Source: an uncultured Acidimicrobiales bacterium
GTDB lineage: Bacteria; Actinomycetota; Acidimicrobiia; Acidimicrobiales; Aldehydirespiratoraceae
Assembly: GCA_951812975.1 (NCBI GenBank)
Contig: CATOTC010000001.1
Location: forward strand, 1,272,001-1,336,000
Reading direction: 5' to 3'
DNA length: 64,000 bases
In this document: piece by piece, positions 52,273 through 62,434 of the stretch
Layout: each line of letters begins with the position of its first letter
How positions within the stretch are numbered: position 1 is the first letter of the stretch
Notes under the pieces: model-generated
Told to the model about the DNA's origin: nothing
Seen by the model: only the letters and a program-made list of their open reading frames with translations
Database searches by the model: none
Made by a program: the position numbers and the translations under genes

Positions 52273-52959
52273 ATGCTTGATCCCGTTACCACAGCAGAGG
52301 GACTCACTGTCGTCCATCTGTTCGCCAAACGCACCGATGGGGCTGACAACGGCGCGATCGTGGCTTCCGTCGAGGCTGCTCAAGCGGCGGGGGTTCAGGT
52401 GGTGACCGTGGCCGTGCTCGGTCACAAGGCGGAACTGTGTTTCATGGCGCTCCACCGCGAGGGCTGGCCGCTGCGGGATCTGCAGACCGGTCTCGTGAAC
52501 TCGGGCCTAGAGGTGGTGGACAGCTTCGTGTCGATTACCGAACTCTCCGAATACGCTCTGGGACTCGGCGAAGAGATGAAGAACATGCGTCTCTATCCGG
52601 AACTGCCGCCTGAAGGAAAGCCCGCCTGGTGCTTCTACCCGATGACGAAACGGCGCAACGAGAACCAGAACTGGTATCGCTTGACTTTCGATGAACGCAG
52701 GGAACTCATGTACGAGCACGGCACCTCGGGGCGCAAGTTCGCGGGCCGCATCGTGCAGTTGATCACAGCATCCACCGGGCTCGACGATTGGGAATGGGGA
52801 GTCACTCTGTTCGGGACCAACCTCGACGACCTGAAAGACACGGTGTACACGATGCGCTACGACACCGCCTCGGCCATCTACGCCGAGTTCGGGCCGTTCT
52901 ACACCGGACTGGTCGGACCCGTCGCAGAAATAGTCGAACGCACTCGACCCAGTTCCTAG
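52273..52959 (+). CDS. chdC: coprohaem decarboxylase (ChdC/HemQ)
   Basis: A 228-residue chlorite-dismutase-family protein of the ChdC type. WCFYPMTKRRNENQNWYRLTF contains the conserved Tyr of the YPM motif that is used in decarboxylation. ERRELMYEHGTSGRKFAGR and DDWEWGVTLFGTNLDDLKDTVYTMRYD complete the C-terminal half. It converts coprohaem to haem b in the last step of the coproporphyrin-dependent route. It lies far from hemE-cgoX; the ferrochelatase is not in the window. A GTG two codons upstream is an alternative start. Confidence 0.9.
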   Translation: MLDPVTTAEGLTVVHLFAKRTDGADNGAIVASVEAAQAAGVQVVTVAVLGHKAELCFMALHREGWPLRDLQTGLVNSGLEVVDSFVSITELSEYALGLGEEMKNMRLYPELPPEGKPAWCFYPMTKRRNENQNWYRLTFDERRELMYEHGTSGRKFAGRIVQLITASTGLDDWEWGVTLFGTNLDDLKDTVYTMRYDTASAIYAEFGPFYTGLVGPVAEIVERTRPSS

Positions 52960-53093
52960 GACCCCAGCGCCTCTCCCTTGGCCCGATGGCTACCAACCCT
53001 TCTCAGATCCAGAGTTTCAACCCATCACTTCGTAGTCGGGCGGCGGCGCAGATCCGAGGCAGAACCGATTGACGGACCTCGGCCCCGGGTCGG

Positions 53094-53891
53094 TCAGGCG
53101 TCGACGTAGAGGGTGAGGGATCCGCCCCGGGCGAAGCCGGCGAGTTGCATACCGGCCCGCTCTGCTGTGGCAACGGCCAACGCGGTCGGGGCGCTCACAG
53201 CAACCAGGGCTCGAAAGCCCGCAGCCCAGGCCTTGTGGACCAACTCGAAACTGGCTCGTCCGCTTACGACCACCGCCGAGCCGCTGGCCGGTATCTGCCC
53301 GTCGAACAGCAGACGGCCGACCATCTTGTCGACAGCGTTGTGTCGTCCGATGTCCTCACGGGTGGTTGTGACCGTGCCGTCGGGGTTGACAACCCCCGCC
53401 GCGTGGACTGCTCCCGTCTCGCTGAACAGAGTCTGCTGTGTGAGCATCGCATCGGGAGCGCCTGCCAGAACCTGCCAGTCCAGCGCAGGCCCGGTGACGG
53501 GGTCGAGCCTGTCGGCCAACTGGTCGATCTCGTCGGTGCCGCAGAATCCGCACGACGAGGTCGTGGCGGTGAGCCGCGGCACCGGGACGGGCGCCTTTCC
53601 TCCCGTAGAGACGCTCACGACGTTGAACTCGCTGGCCAGCGCCGATTCGGTCTCGCAGTACTTGACGGTCAGCACAGGGTGGCCGTCGAGCAGCCCCTCG
53701 GTGTGACAGAACCCTGCAGCCAGCTCGAAGTCGTGGCCGGGTGTGCGCATCGTTGTTGCCACACGGACACCGTCGAGCTCGATCGCCATCGGTTCCTCAG
53801 TGGCCAACTCCGCGTTAGATCGTCCACTGCCTGGCTGTTGAGGCGACCACGGCCTGACCAGCCGATGCTGACTGCGCGAGCGAGCACTCAC
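53094..53891 (-). CDS. fdhD: formate dehydrogenase accessory sulfurtransferase
   Basis: A 265-residue FdhD. After a variable N-terminus come PMAIELDGVRVATTMRTPGHDFELAAGFCHTEG, the sulfur-carrying Cys pair in SSCGFCGT, TGAVHAAGV, REDIGRHNAVDKMVG and VVSGRASFELVHKAWAAG. FdhD passes sulfur from IscS-type desulfurases to the molybdenum cofactor of formate dehydrogenases. No formate dehydrogenase gene is in the window. A MoaD-like carrier is encoded about 2.5 kb away. Confidence 0.92.
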   Translation of the reverse strand: MSARSRSQHRLVRPWSPQQPGSGRSNAELATEEPMAIELDGVRVATTMRTPGHDFELAAGFCHTEGLLDGHPVLTVKYCETESALASEFNVVSVSTGGKAPVPVPRLTATTSSCGFCGTDEIDQLADRLDPVTGPALDWQVLAGAPDAMLTQQTLFSETGAVHAAGVVNPDGTVTTTREDIGRHNAVDKMVGRLLFDGQIPASGSAVVVSGRASFELVHKAWAAGFRALVAVSAPTALAVATAERAGMQLAGFARGGSLTLYVDA

Positions 53892-53982
53892 AACTCCACA
53901 CTACCGACCGCTCTGTCGCGAGCCAGCAGAGACACAGATGGACGCCGTGCGGTGGGTTCGTTCAGCAACAACCCGGGCGAGT

Positions 53983-54492
53983 TCAGGCCCAGGCGCCGCG
54001 GCGGTCATCGACGCGGGTCAGTTCCGCTCGCAGATGATGCGTGAGCGGCTGCCCCATGGCAGCCATCCACATCTCCGAGACCAGCTTGTCGCCAGAAACC
54101 TCGAGACGGCGCCGGACTTCGGTGATGGGTTTGGCCGTGCGCGTCCCCTCCACCCGCTCGGTGCGCAGATCAACGACCAGGGAACCGTCGGTTTCTGTGA
54201 CCGATCCGACATGGATCTCAACGACTCCCGTCGGTTGCGTGAGCACCAGTTCCATCCGCGATCGGGGCTGCGGCCGGAGATAGCCGACCTCGGAGTGCAG
54301 GGGTGCGTCGCTGAGCGGGTCGCGGGTGCGCTGGGTCATGGCCAGGAAAGGTTTCCCGATGTGGGAGAACTCAAGGTCTTCGAGGTACGAGAAGTCGGGG
54401 ACGGTCGGGTAGTGACCGTCCCCAGTACCTCGCCAAACACCGACCAAGGGGGCCAGCGCCTCGCAAACCGAATGCAGTTCAACCCCGCTCAT
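53983..54492 (-). CDS. nitrobindin-like (FABP-fold) haem-binding protein
   Basis: A 169-residue single beta-barrel protein. It opens with LVGVWRGTGDGHYPTVPDF, the GxWxGxGxGxYPT signature of nitrobindin-like proteins, and ends with MGQPLTHHLRAELTR, where the conserved distal-strand His lies. Relatives bind ferric haem and react with NO or peroxynitrite. It is soluble and has no signal peptide. The start is ATG. Confidence 0.85.
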   Translation of the reverse strand: MSGVELHSVCEALAPLVGVWRGTGDGHYPTVPDFSYLEDLEFSHIGKPFLAMTQRTRDPLSDAPLHSEVGYLRPQPRSRMELVLTQPTGVVEIHVGSVTETDGSLVVDLRTERVEGTRTAKPITEVRRRLEVSGDKLVSEMWMAAMGQPLTHHLRAELTRVDDRRGAWA

Positions 54493-54521
54493 CGTCTACA
54501 ACATATCCCCGGGGTCGGGGA

Positions 54522-56171
<1,650 letters not shown>

Positions 56172-56177
56172 TCATCG

Positions 56178-56204
56178 CTGGCACTCTCGTGCCGCGAGTG
56201 CTAA
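56178..56204. promoter_or_regulatory. CIRCE element (HrcA operator)
   Basis: CTGGCACTC-N9-GAGTGCTAA matches the CIRCE consensus TTAGCACTC-N9-GAGTGCTAA, with two differences in the left arm. It is positioned just upstream of groEL. Confidence 0.92.
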
Positions 56205-56248
56205 TTCAATCTGGGGGACGCCAAAATCGCAACTACCGAAGCGGCGAT

Positions 56249-56524
56249 TTATCCGCCTGCGACGGCAGGCACGATGCTCAGCGTTTCTCCTGCCGGCACC
56301 GCGGTGGAGAGTCCGTTGAGGAACCGGACATCGTCATCGCTGACGAACAGGTTCACGAAGCGGCGCAGTTCGCCCGCATCGTCGAGGATTCGCTCCTTGA
56401 ACCCCGGATGCGAGCTCTCAAGACTGTCGAGCACGGCAGCGACGGTGTCGCCCTCCACCGAAATCTCGGATTCACCCGCGGTCAGGGCTCGCAGTGTGGC
56501 TGGGACTCGAACGGTGACGCTCAT
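56249..56524 (-). CDS. MoaD/ThiS-family sulfur carrier
   Basis: A 91-residue ubiquitin-fold protein, starting at MSVTVRVPATLRALTAG and ending in VPAVAGG, the C-terminal Gly-Gly that carries a thiocarboxylate. The length and the LNGLSTAVPAGETLSIVPAVAGG end fit MoaD- or CysO-type carriers used for molybdopterin or cysteine synthesis. Which pathway it serves cannot be told, because no activating enzyme is adjacent. Confidence 0.85.
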   Translation of the reverse strand: MSVTVRVPATLRALTAGESEISVEGDTVAAVLDSLESSHPGFKERILDDAGELRRFVNLFVSDDDVRFLNGLSTAVPAGETLSIVPAVAGG

Positions 56525-56664
56525 GGTGTTGTGTCTACCTCGCAACTCGGCATTCTTCTGGGTGTCTGCACACCCGGGACGAATTCCCGACCGAGGCTAT
56601 CGGGAATTGATTCTGATTGCGCGTGCAGCGGGCGCTTCGAGCATCGTTGAAGTACGCTGGCGGT

Positions 56665-56859
56665 ATGAACAAATCGACTAAAGCGGGTCGGATGCCGTTC
56701 CCTGCGGTTCTTGTGATCGCGGCACTGGCTGTTTTCGGCGGGGTCACCCTTGTCCAGTGGCTGGTCGGCTCGCTCGCGGGGATCCTGAAGTTCGGTCTGT
56801 TCCTGGTGATCGTCGTGGCTATCGGCAGTTGGGTCGTCAGCGCCAAAGGCACTCGCTGA
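56665..56859 (+). CDS. small membrane protein
   Basis: A 64-residue protein with a basic N-terminus (MNKSTKAGR) and two hydrophobic segments (about 11-30 and 36-57). It probably spans the membrane twice. The final 23 bases overlap the convergent glycerate kinase gene. The function is unknown. Confidence 0.55.
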   Translation: MNKSTKAGRMPFPAVLVIAALAVFGGVTLVQWLVGSLAGILKFGLFLVIVVAIGSWVVSAKGTR

Positions 56860-57832
56860 GCCATTCACGGGCGGCGGTCTGTACACAGCCGAGCGTGTCG
56901 TTGAGTGCGCGCTCCTCGCCGTAGGTCGCGGTCAGGTCCATTGTCGGGATCATGCCGGCGACATCGTCGGCCGCCTGCCCGACGATGGCCATTACCGGCA
57001 CGTCGGCATGTCGTGCCAGTTCGGCAACACCACCCACGACCTTTCCTTCAAACGATGTGGCGTCGAGGCGACCCTCTCCGGTGATCACCAGGTCGACGTC
57101 CTCCATCTGCTCGTAGAGGCCCACGGAGTCAGCAATCAACTCGAAGCCGTCGCACAGGTCTGCGCCGACCGCGAACAGTCCGCCGCCGAGACCACCGGCT
57201 GCGCCACTGCGGGGCACGTCGGTCACGTCCACGCCATGTTCTGTTCGATAGACCTGAGCCAACCGGGCGAGACGACCTGCCAGCAACGCCACCTGTGTTT
57301 CCGAAGCCCCCTTCTGTGGACCGAACACGGCCGCCGCGTCGAGGAACTTGGTCCGCACATCGGCCGCAACCTCGATATCGACCCCGCGATAACGAGCGAG
57401 AGGCGCCATCGCCTCCAGCGCACCCATGCCGCCGTCAGTGGTCGCCGATCCTCCCAGCCCGACAATGATCCTGGTTGCACCGCAGTCGGTTGCTGTCGAG
57501 ATCAACTCGCCGGTGCCTGCGGTGGTGGCTTGGACCGCATCGTTGCACTCCGAGCCGCCCACCAGACTCAACCCCGACGCCCGAGCCATCTCGATGATCG
57601 CCAGCTTTGCGTCGAGACGCCATTGGGCCTGCACGACTGAGCGGTCGGGCCCGGTGACCGGGGTAGTTCGGTTCGCACCGCCGAACGCTTCAAGGGTACC
57701 TTCGCCTCCGTCAGCCATGGGCTGGACGACACAGTTCCAGCCTTGATCTGAAACCGCTGCGGCGATTGCGGCAGCTACCTCAGTGGCGCTCGCGGTTCCA
57801 CGGAACTTGTCGGGACAGGCGAGAACACGCAC
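56837..57832 (-). CDS. glycerate kinase (GarK/GlxK family)
   Basis: A 331-residue protein with VLACPDKFRGTASATEVAAAI at the start, PMADGGEGTLEAF, GLGGSATTDGGMGALEA, DVRTKFLDAAAVFGPQKGAS, and late VITGEGRLDATSFEGK. All are characteristic of the GarK-type 2-phosphoglycerate-forming kinase. It phosphorylates glycerate and feeds it into glycolysis. The start codon is GTG. Confidence 0.92.
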   Translation of the reverse strand: MRVLACPDKFRGTASATEVAAAIAAAVSDQGWNCVVQPMADGGEGTLEAFGGANRTTPVTGPDRSVVQAQWRLDAKLAIIEMARASGLSLVGGSECNDAVQATTAGTGELISTATDCGATRIIVGLGGSATTDGGMGALEAMAPLARYRGVDIEVAADVRTKFLDAAAVFGPQKGASETQVALLAGRLARLAQVYRTEHGVDVTDVPRSGAAGGLGGGLFAVGADLCDGFELIADSVGLYEQMEDVDLVITGEGRLDATSFEGKVVGGVAELARHADVPVMAIVGQAADDVAGMIPTMDLTATYGEERALNDTLGCVQTAAREWLSECLWR

Positions 57833-57927
57833 AACCCAGTTTGACCCATCTTCTATGGACGCGCCTTGTCCAGCGAGTTCCGCTTGTTCATCGCGTCGTG
57901 TCTGGAGTCAGCCGGGGTTAGATGGGG

Positions 57928-58542
57928 TCAGCCGAGAACGGCGTCCGCTCCGAGCACCACATAGATGTGGTAGTCGGTGGTGGCTTCCCGGTAGGTCTCA
58001 GAGACCAGGGTGAGCGGATCAGCGGGTGCCGCCTCGATGACGGACGGCGCTCCGTTCAGCGCCACTGCAACCAGTTCGGCCTCATCGGCGTATCCAGGCG
58101 TGTAATAGACCCGGCTGAACTCCTTGTCGCTCGTGTCGGCGTTGGCCGCGATCGACACGTATCCGGCGGTCTTGAGGTGATCCGAACGCGATCCTGCCAA
58201 GCCCGTCTCACCACGGCCGTTGAGGACCGCTACTTTCACCAAGTTCGGTGGATCGACGACGACGGGAGCTGCTGTGGTCGTTGTCGAAGTCGTGTCGGGC
58301 ACGTCGTCTTCGGAGCCGTCGACGGAGGTGGTAGGGGTTTCCTCCTCCTCCATGTCGTCGCTTGTCTCCTCAGCGTCGCTGTCATCGGTCTCGACGGGGT
58401 CGTCGCCATCGAATCCCTGCCACAGCAACAACACACCGATGACGATGGCTATGACGATCAGTATTCCGCCTCTCGCGGCGGCGGTCGCCGTCGACCTTGT
58501 GAACGAGTTGTCGGATGCGGCGTAACGCCCAGGTGCTGTCAT
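57928..58542 (-). CDS. LytR C-terminal domain protein
   Basis: A 204-residue protein with one membrane segment (about residues 27-43), an acidic and Thr-rich linker (about 45-95) and a C-terminal LytR_C domain (VKVAVLNGRGETGLAGSRSDHLKTAGY ... VYYTPGYADEAELVAVAL). It is a membrane-anchored extracellular protein. Related domains occur on LytR-CpsA-Psr ligases, but the ligase domain itself is absent here, so the role is probably structural or regulatory. Confidence 0.85.
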   Translation of the reverse strand: MTAPGRYAASDNSFTRSTATAAARGGILIVIAIVIGVLLLWQGFDGDDPVETDDSDAEETSDDMEEEETPTTSVDGSEDDVPDTTSTTTTAAPVVVDPPNLVKVAVLNGRGETGLAGSRSDHLKTAGYVSIAANADTSDKEFSRVYYTPGYADEAELVAVALNGAPSVIEAAPADPLTLVSETYREATTDYHIYVVLGADAVLG

Positions 58543-58666
58543 CGGCTTTGCTCCTCGTGGGTGAGTGCCAAGTATGCCTTAGCTTGACAGATCACGGCAC
58601 GCAATGGGAACCGCAGCCGAAAAATTCGGCGCTGATCGGCACAAACGGCTTTACGCTGAGGCAACG

Positions 58667-58739
58667 CCCGAGTAGCTCAGTTGGTAGAGCAGCTGTCTTG
58701 TAAACAGCAGGTCGCAGGTTCGACTCCTGTCTCGGGCTC
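58667..58739 (+). tRNA. tRNA-Thr (TGT)
   Basis: The acceptor stem GCCCGAG/CTCGGGC pairs fully. The D-arm AGCTCAGTTGGTAGAGC, the anticodon loop CTTGTAA (anticodon TGT) and the GGTTCGACTCC T-arm are standard. The discriminator base is T, and CCA is not encoded. Confidence 0.97.
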
Positions 58740-58787
58740 GCGAACGAAGGGGATCGAGCAGTTTGGCCGGTGCTACGGTCGTCGGTT

Positions 58788-59940
58788 GTGACGTCCTCCA
58801 GTTCGGGTCGGTCTGAGCAGTTGGACCCGATTCAGGGTGTGTTGGAGCTCCTCGACCGTGCCTCCATGACGGGCACCAACAAGCTCGGGCTCCTCCTCAC
58901 ACTGCTCGATCTGGCACCGACACTAGACGATCAGTCCCCCAGCATTCCTTTTGAGCACAGTGGCGGAGCGCTATCTCGAGATTCACTGGGAACACGCCCG
59001 CCCCTACAAGAACGACGTGATTCTGCGCCAGCTGCGGGGCCAGAGCGACAAAGACACTGCGGTCATGAAGGAGATCAAGGAACTCCGCGAACTACTTAAG
59101 AACAACCCGAGCGAGGATCTGAGTGACAAACCTCTGGGCGTCGTCGAGGAAAAAATCAAGAACGACGAATGGGGTTCGAAATGGCAAGAAGCGCGCAACA
59201 CTGCGCTCCGGACGATCCGCGCTTCACTGCGGAAGAACCCGGTGCGCCTGCTTCAGGAACAACTACCGGGTAACCCTGAGCCGTTCCTCTACGACCTGGA
59301 AAAATCAAGTCTGAAGCTGCTTCCGGGTGTCGCGCAGAGCTTGACAAGATTCGGACGTATCCTGCGACCACTGGTTGAGTTCAGGTTCGCCCAAGAGGTC
59401 ATACGAATAAATCGCATGCTCAATCTGCCAGTCGACGATGTTCACTCCCATCTCTTTGGGCGGGAGAGGGTCATGCTGCCGAAGAAGATGCGTGAACGTC
59501 TCGTCCGCATCCAGGATGGGAGATGCATCTATACGGGCGTTCGATTGTCGCATGGCGGCGAATCTCTCGACCATGTCGTGCCTTGGTCGCGAGCGTATCT
59601 CTCGCAGATCGAGAACTTCGTAATGACTTCGCCGAGCGTCAACCGCAGCAAATCCGACTCGTTGCTTGCGCCCTCAGCAATGGAGAAGTGGTTCAGCCAT
59701 GTCCAGGATAGGTCTGCTGACCTGGAGAAATGTGCTGACGATCACGGTTGGATGACAGATCTCAAAACGGTCCAACGCGTGGCATTCCACATCTACAAGG
59801 CCGTCGACAGCAGCACCGGCGTATGGAGTTCCGAGGACGGAGTCATGCCCCTCGGCACCAGCGGCAAAGACCAGATGCTCCACCTGCTGCGACCCATGGA
59901 TAAAGCGGTCAGCGAATCGTCCGTATCCGACAAGTCATAG
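58788..59940 (+). CDS. HNH endonuclease, interrupted by a frameshift
   Basis: Two frames together make one protein of about 383 residues. The first (from GTG) reads LDPIQGVLELLDRASMTGTNKLGLLLTLLDLAPTLDDQS. The second takes over with LLSTVAERYLEIHWEHARPY and continues to the stop. Removing one C from the CCCCC run at 58936-58940 joins them without a break. The C-terminal domain has RCIYTG, SLDHVVPWSR with the catalytic His, and ENFVMTSPSVNRSKSDS, an HNH layout. If the frameshift is real the gene is broken, although a TTG at 58951 could start the nuclease part. It is convergent with tcmP. Confidence 0.75.
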
Positions 59941-59970
59941 CCTCACGCGTGCGCGGTTGGCAACCGCCGA

Positions 59971-60006
59971 GCGATCGGTGTTCTTGTGCGCAAGAACACC
60001 GATCGC
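59971..60006. repeat. 16-4-16 perfect dyad between HNH and tcmP
   Basis: GCGATCGGTGTTCTTG is followed by TGCG and its exact reverse complement. It lies between the convergent stops of the HNH gene and tcmP, so it can act as a two-way terminator stem, though without a T run. Its inner half (GTGTTCTTG-N4-CAAGAACAC) is identical to that of a second dyad at 62386-62421. Confidence 0.9.
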
Positions 60007-60045
60007 TGCTCGGCCGCGAGATGCTGCAATCTACAGAGGATTGCA

Positions 60046-61125
60046 TCAGAACAGTTTCGGGTCCGCCAATCGAAACACGCGATCCGCATGGGACGGGCCG
60101 GTGCTCATCTTGTCCACTCTGCTCTGTCCTATGAGCTTGTCCACAACGCGCTTGACATGCGTCTTCTTGTAGATCGTCTCTAGGAGGGCGTCCTCGCGGA
60201 GTTCCGCCATGTTGTGGTCGCGTCTACCGAGCAAATCCAGGATACGACTCTCCAATGGGGTGAAGTTCGGGTTCTGGATGTCGAAAGACATCTGGTTGGG
60301 ATCACGCGGATCTCGGAATTTCTGACCGGAGACCCCGTCGACCTCCCACAACCCGTCCTTGAACTTCTCCACGGCAACCTTGTTCGTAGTCCCGAAGAAG
60401 AGATGTAGAGAGTGCCCACCTTCGTCGATCATCTCGAACGTCAGCACATACACAAAGCCCGCCGAGTGAAGGCCCTCGCGGTAAAGCCCTAGAAGGAATG
60501 GCTTCTTCTCTGCAGTCGGTAGCCGATCGACGCGCCGCCAATCGCTATGCCCGAAGACACGTTCGCCTGCTTGCTGTTCACCGTTGGCAAAGCGGATGAA
60601 GAACTGATCCTCGAATGTGACGAGAACCTCGGATGATTGTTGTCGAGCGATCCGCTGCACTATCTCATAATCGGTATCGACACCCCAGCCGTCGAGATTG
60701 GCGAATACTGGTCCATCCCACCCGTCCACTTCGGCGATCGTTTGCCCAAAGAGGTCGCTGCACCGACCGGGGTGGACCCTCATTACCAGGCCGGATGGCC
60801 TACTCGTAATCGGGAAACGAGCGTCCAGAAGGTTCGTAAGGTGCTCAGCGCGTCCTCGATGTTTCTCGACGAAGACGAGACGTGTCCTGGTGCCCCAGCG
60901 CGACACTTCGCTCCGCAGTGCCTGCTCCATTGCGATAGCGGGCGAACTTTCTTGGGCGTTCGTGTACTCCCCTGGACCCGCGAAGCCGTCGAAGAAAGTG
61001 ATCCCGGTGTCGCGAAACTGCTTTGCCATTATAGGAAACCACGCTGACAGGTACCGGCGCAGCAGCGTGTGTTTCGCTGCCGTGTGGGGGTCGCGCTCCC
61101 AAAGGACTTCGGTTGGAACGGCCAT
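60046..61125 (-). CDS. tcmP: three-Cys-motif partner protein TcmP
   Basis: A 359-residue protein starting at MAVPTEVLWERDPHTAAKH, four bases after the stop of the three-Cys-motif gene. HTLLRRYLSAWFPIMAKQ, ITFFDGFAGPGEYTNAQESSP, VFANLDGWGVDTDYEIVQRI and FFGTTNKVAVEKFKDGLW are typical of TcmP. The DGFAGPG segment resembles motif I of a methyltransferase-type fold. Frames extending further upstream overlap the neighbouring gene and are not used. The pair is found in genomic defence contexts, but its biochemical role is not established. Confidence 0.88.
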   Translation of the reverse strand: MAVPTEVLWERDPHTAAKHTLLRRYLSAWFPIMAKQFRDTGITFFDGFAGPGEYTNAQESSPAIAMEQALRSEVSRWGTRTRLVFVEKHRGRAEHLTNLLDARFPITSRPSGLVMRVHPGRCSDLFGQTIAEVDGWDGPVFANLDGWGVDTDYEIVQRIARQQSSEVLVTFEDQFFIRFANGEQQAGERVFGHSDWRRVDRLPTAEKKPFLLGLYREGLHSAGFVYVLTFEMIDEGGHSLHLFFGTTNKVAVEKFKDGLWEVDGVSGQKFRDPRDPNQMSFDIQNPNFTPLESRILDLLGRRDHNMAELREDALLETIYKKTHVKRVVDKLIGQSRVDKMSTGPSHADRVFRLADPKLF

Positions 61126-61129
61126 TAGG

Positions 61130-61876
61130 TCAGGCCGCCGCCTCTTCCGGGAGTTGGTCCCACACTTCGCCCTCGAGTTCTCGGCCGCCGGCTTTGGGGG
61201 TTCTGCCTCCCCATTGCTTGAAGAAGAATGCAACGCCCGCTGAGGTGCAGGTGTCTCGAAGCTCGGTGACCCATGCGGGATCCATAGACCGTGCGTTGGC
61301 GCCTGATTCCCCGCCGGCGATAAGCCATTGGATTCCGTCAAGGTCAAGTGCGCCGAGTGGACCCAGAAGAGGCTCGGCGCTTACGAACCGTACTGCAGCC
61401 GGAACTTTGCGAAGGTGATTGATTCGGAAGGTGTACCGGCGAGACTCCACGCTGACGCCCATCCATAGGTTCGACGGCCAGTCGAGTTCCCCGGCTTCAC
61501 GGCTCAGCCGCTGTGCCCGCTTGGTTAGTACTTGGTAGGTGTGGTGAGGCGTCTCTCGGATTACCTCGAAGACCTGCTTGATGAACTCGAGTGGAACGTC
61601 GTCGTGAAAGAGGTCGCTCATCGAGTTCACGAAGACAAGCCTCGGTGTGCTCCAGCGACGAGGCACATCCAGCGATGATGGATGGAGCGTAAGCCTGAAA
61701 CCTGGTCCACTCGTTCTCGGGTCACCATCGAGTTGATACTTCGGTGAACCCATCGCCTTGAGCCGTTTCGACAACGTGAGCGCGTAACAATGATCACACC
61801 CCGAGGACACGCGGTCACAACCGGTGGTGGGGTTCCAAGTTGCCTCTGTCCACTCGATCGCCGATTTGTCAGCCAC
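61130..61876 (-). CDS. DUF5131 / phage Gp37-Gp68-type three-Cys-motif protein
   Basis: A 248-residue protein beginning KSAIEWTEATWNPTTGC. The three cysteines that name its partner are in GCDRVSSGCDHCYA (C-x6-C-x2-C), which could hold an iron-sulfur cluster as in radical-SAM-like proteins. FVNSMSDLFHDDVP, QVLTKRAQRL, MGVSVES and GGESGANARSMDPAWV are typical of the DUF5131 family. It is first in an operon with tcmP. What it modifies is unknown. Confidence 0.88.
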   Translation of the reverse strand: MADKSAIEWTEATWNPTTGCDRVSSGCDHCYALTLSKRLKAMGSPKYQLDGDPRTSGPGFRLTLHPSSLDVPRRWSTPRLVFVNSMSDLFHDDVPLEFIKQVFEVIRETPHHTYQVLTKRAQRLSREAGELDWPSNLWMGVSVESRRYTFRINHLRKVPAAVRFVSAEPLLGPLGALDLDGIQWLIAGGESGANARSMDPAWVTELRDTCTSAGVAFFFKQWGGRTPKAGGRELEGEVWDQLPEEAAA

Positions 61877-61898
61877 GCCTTAAGTGTAGGATCACTGT

Positions 61899-62045
61899 GT
61901 GACAGAGAAGTTGGATTCGGCGGACTCACGCTTCCAGCCGCTGTCAGACGAGGGCAAACCCCGTCACGCGCTTGACGAGGCAGATTCGCTTCCCCCCAGA
62001 GGAATCGACCTAGCGACCATCCGAAACGCAGTGTCAGAAGCGTAA
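61899..62045 (+). CDS. possible small protein, 48 residues
   Basis: A short acidic open frame starting with GTG, divergent from the DUF5131 gene with a 22-base gap. It encodes TEKLDSADSRFQPLSDEGKP... and ends in TIRNAVSEA. There is no ribosome binding site and no known family. It is listed because it fills part of an otherwise empty 558-base stretch; it may not be expressed. Confidence 0.25.
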   Translation: MTEKLDSADSRFQPLSDEGKPRHALDEADSLPPRGIDLATIRNAVSEA

Positions 62046-62196
62046 GACGAACTCGAACTTGGACGTCGAACTCTCTGAACAACTCGATGCCCCGATCATC
62101 ACCACGAACGGGTGACTCGCAGCAGCCGTCCCACGAGACGATACTCCCACCTGGTTGTCCGTCTTCAGGGACAAGCCAACATGCCCAAAAGAGACA

Positions 62197-62247
62197 GCCC
62201 CGGCATCAAGCCGGGGCCGTTGGCCCGGGGCTACTCACCCCGGGGGG
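62197..62247. terminator. two adjacent GC-rich hairpins
   Basis: GCCCCGGC-ATCAA-GCCGGGGC forms a perfect eight-pair stem. It is followed at once by CCCGGGG-CTACTCA-CCCCGGG. No T run follows. They lie in the region between the three-Cys-motif gene and the AbiEi-like gene and may separate transcription of the two. Confidence 0.45.
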
Positions 62248-62385
62248 GTCACAAGATGATATCGGCCGCGAGTTCGTCCCGCTGATCTCCAGACCACGAG
62301 CAACCCGAGCTGTCGCTGCTCCCCGTCCAACACCGGCGCACAGCGTCGGCCTTGAACTCCTTTTCGAAACCTGTCGGGGACAATG

Positions 62386-62428
62386 GTGGTCTGTGTTCTT
62401 GTATTCAAGAACACAGACCACATATAGT
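62386..62428 (+). promoter_or_regulatory. 16-4-16 dyad over a leaderless promoter
   Basis: GTGGTCTGTGTTCTTG, TATT and the exact reverse complement end at 62421. TATAGT (62423-62428) follows directly, and the GTG start is six bases after that. The spacing fits a -10 box with transcription starting at the start codon, that is, a leaderless mRNA. The dyad would then cover the -35 region and act as an operator. Thirteen of 16 arm positions equal the dyad at 59971-60006, and the differences are matched on both arms. Confidence 0.7.
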
Positions 62429-62434
62429 CCCAAC

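Noticed and set aside
53145..54044. 299-residue open frame opposite fdhD
   Set aside because: No domain is recognisable; the FdhD motifs including the Cys pair are continuous on the minus strand.
62087..62434. N-terminal extension of the AbiEi-like protein
   Set aside because: It includes two GC hairpins and the perfect dyad, and its translation is low-complexity; the promoter-like TATAGT lies inside it.
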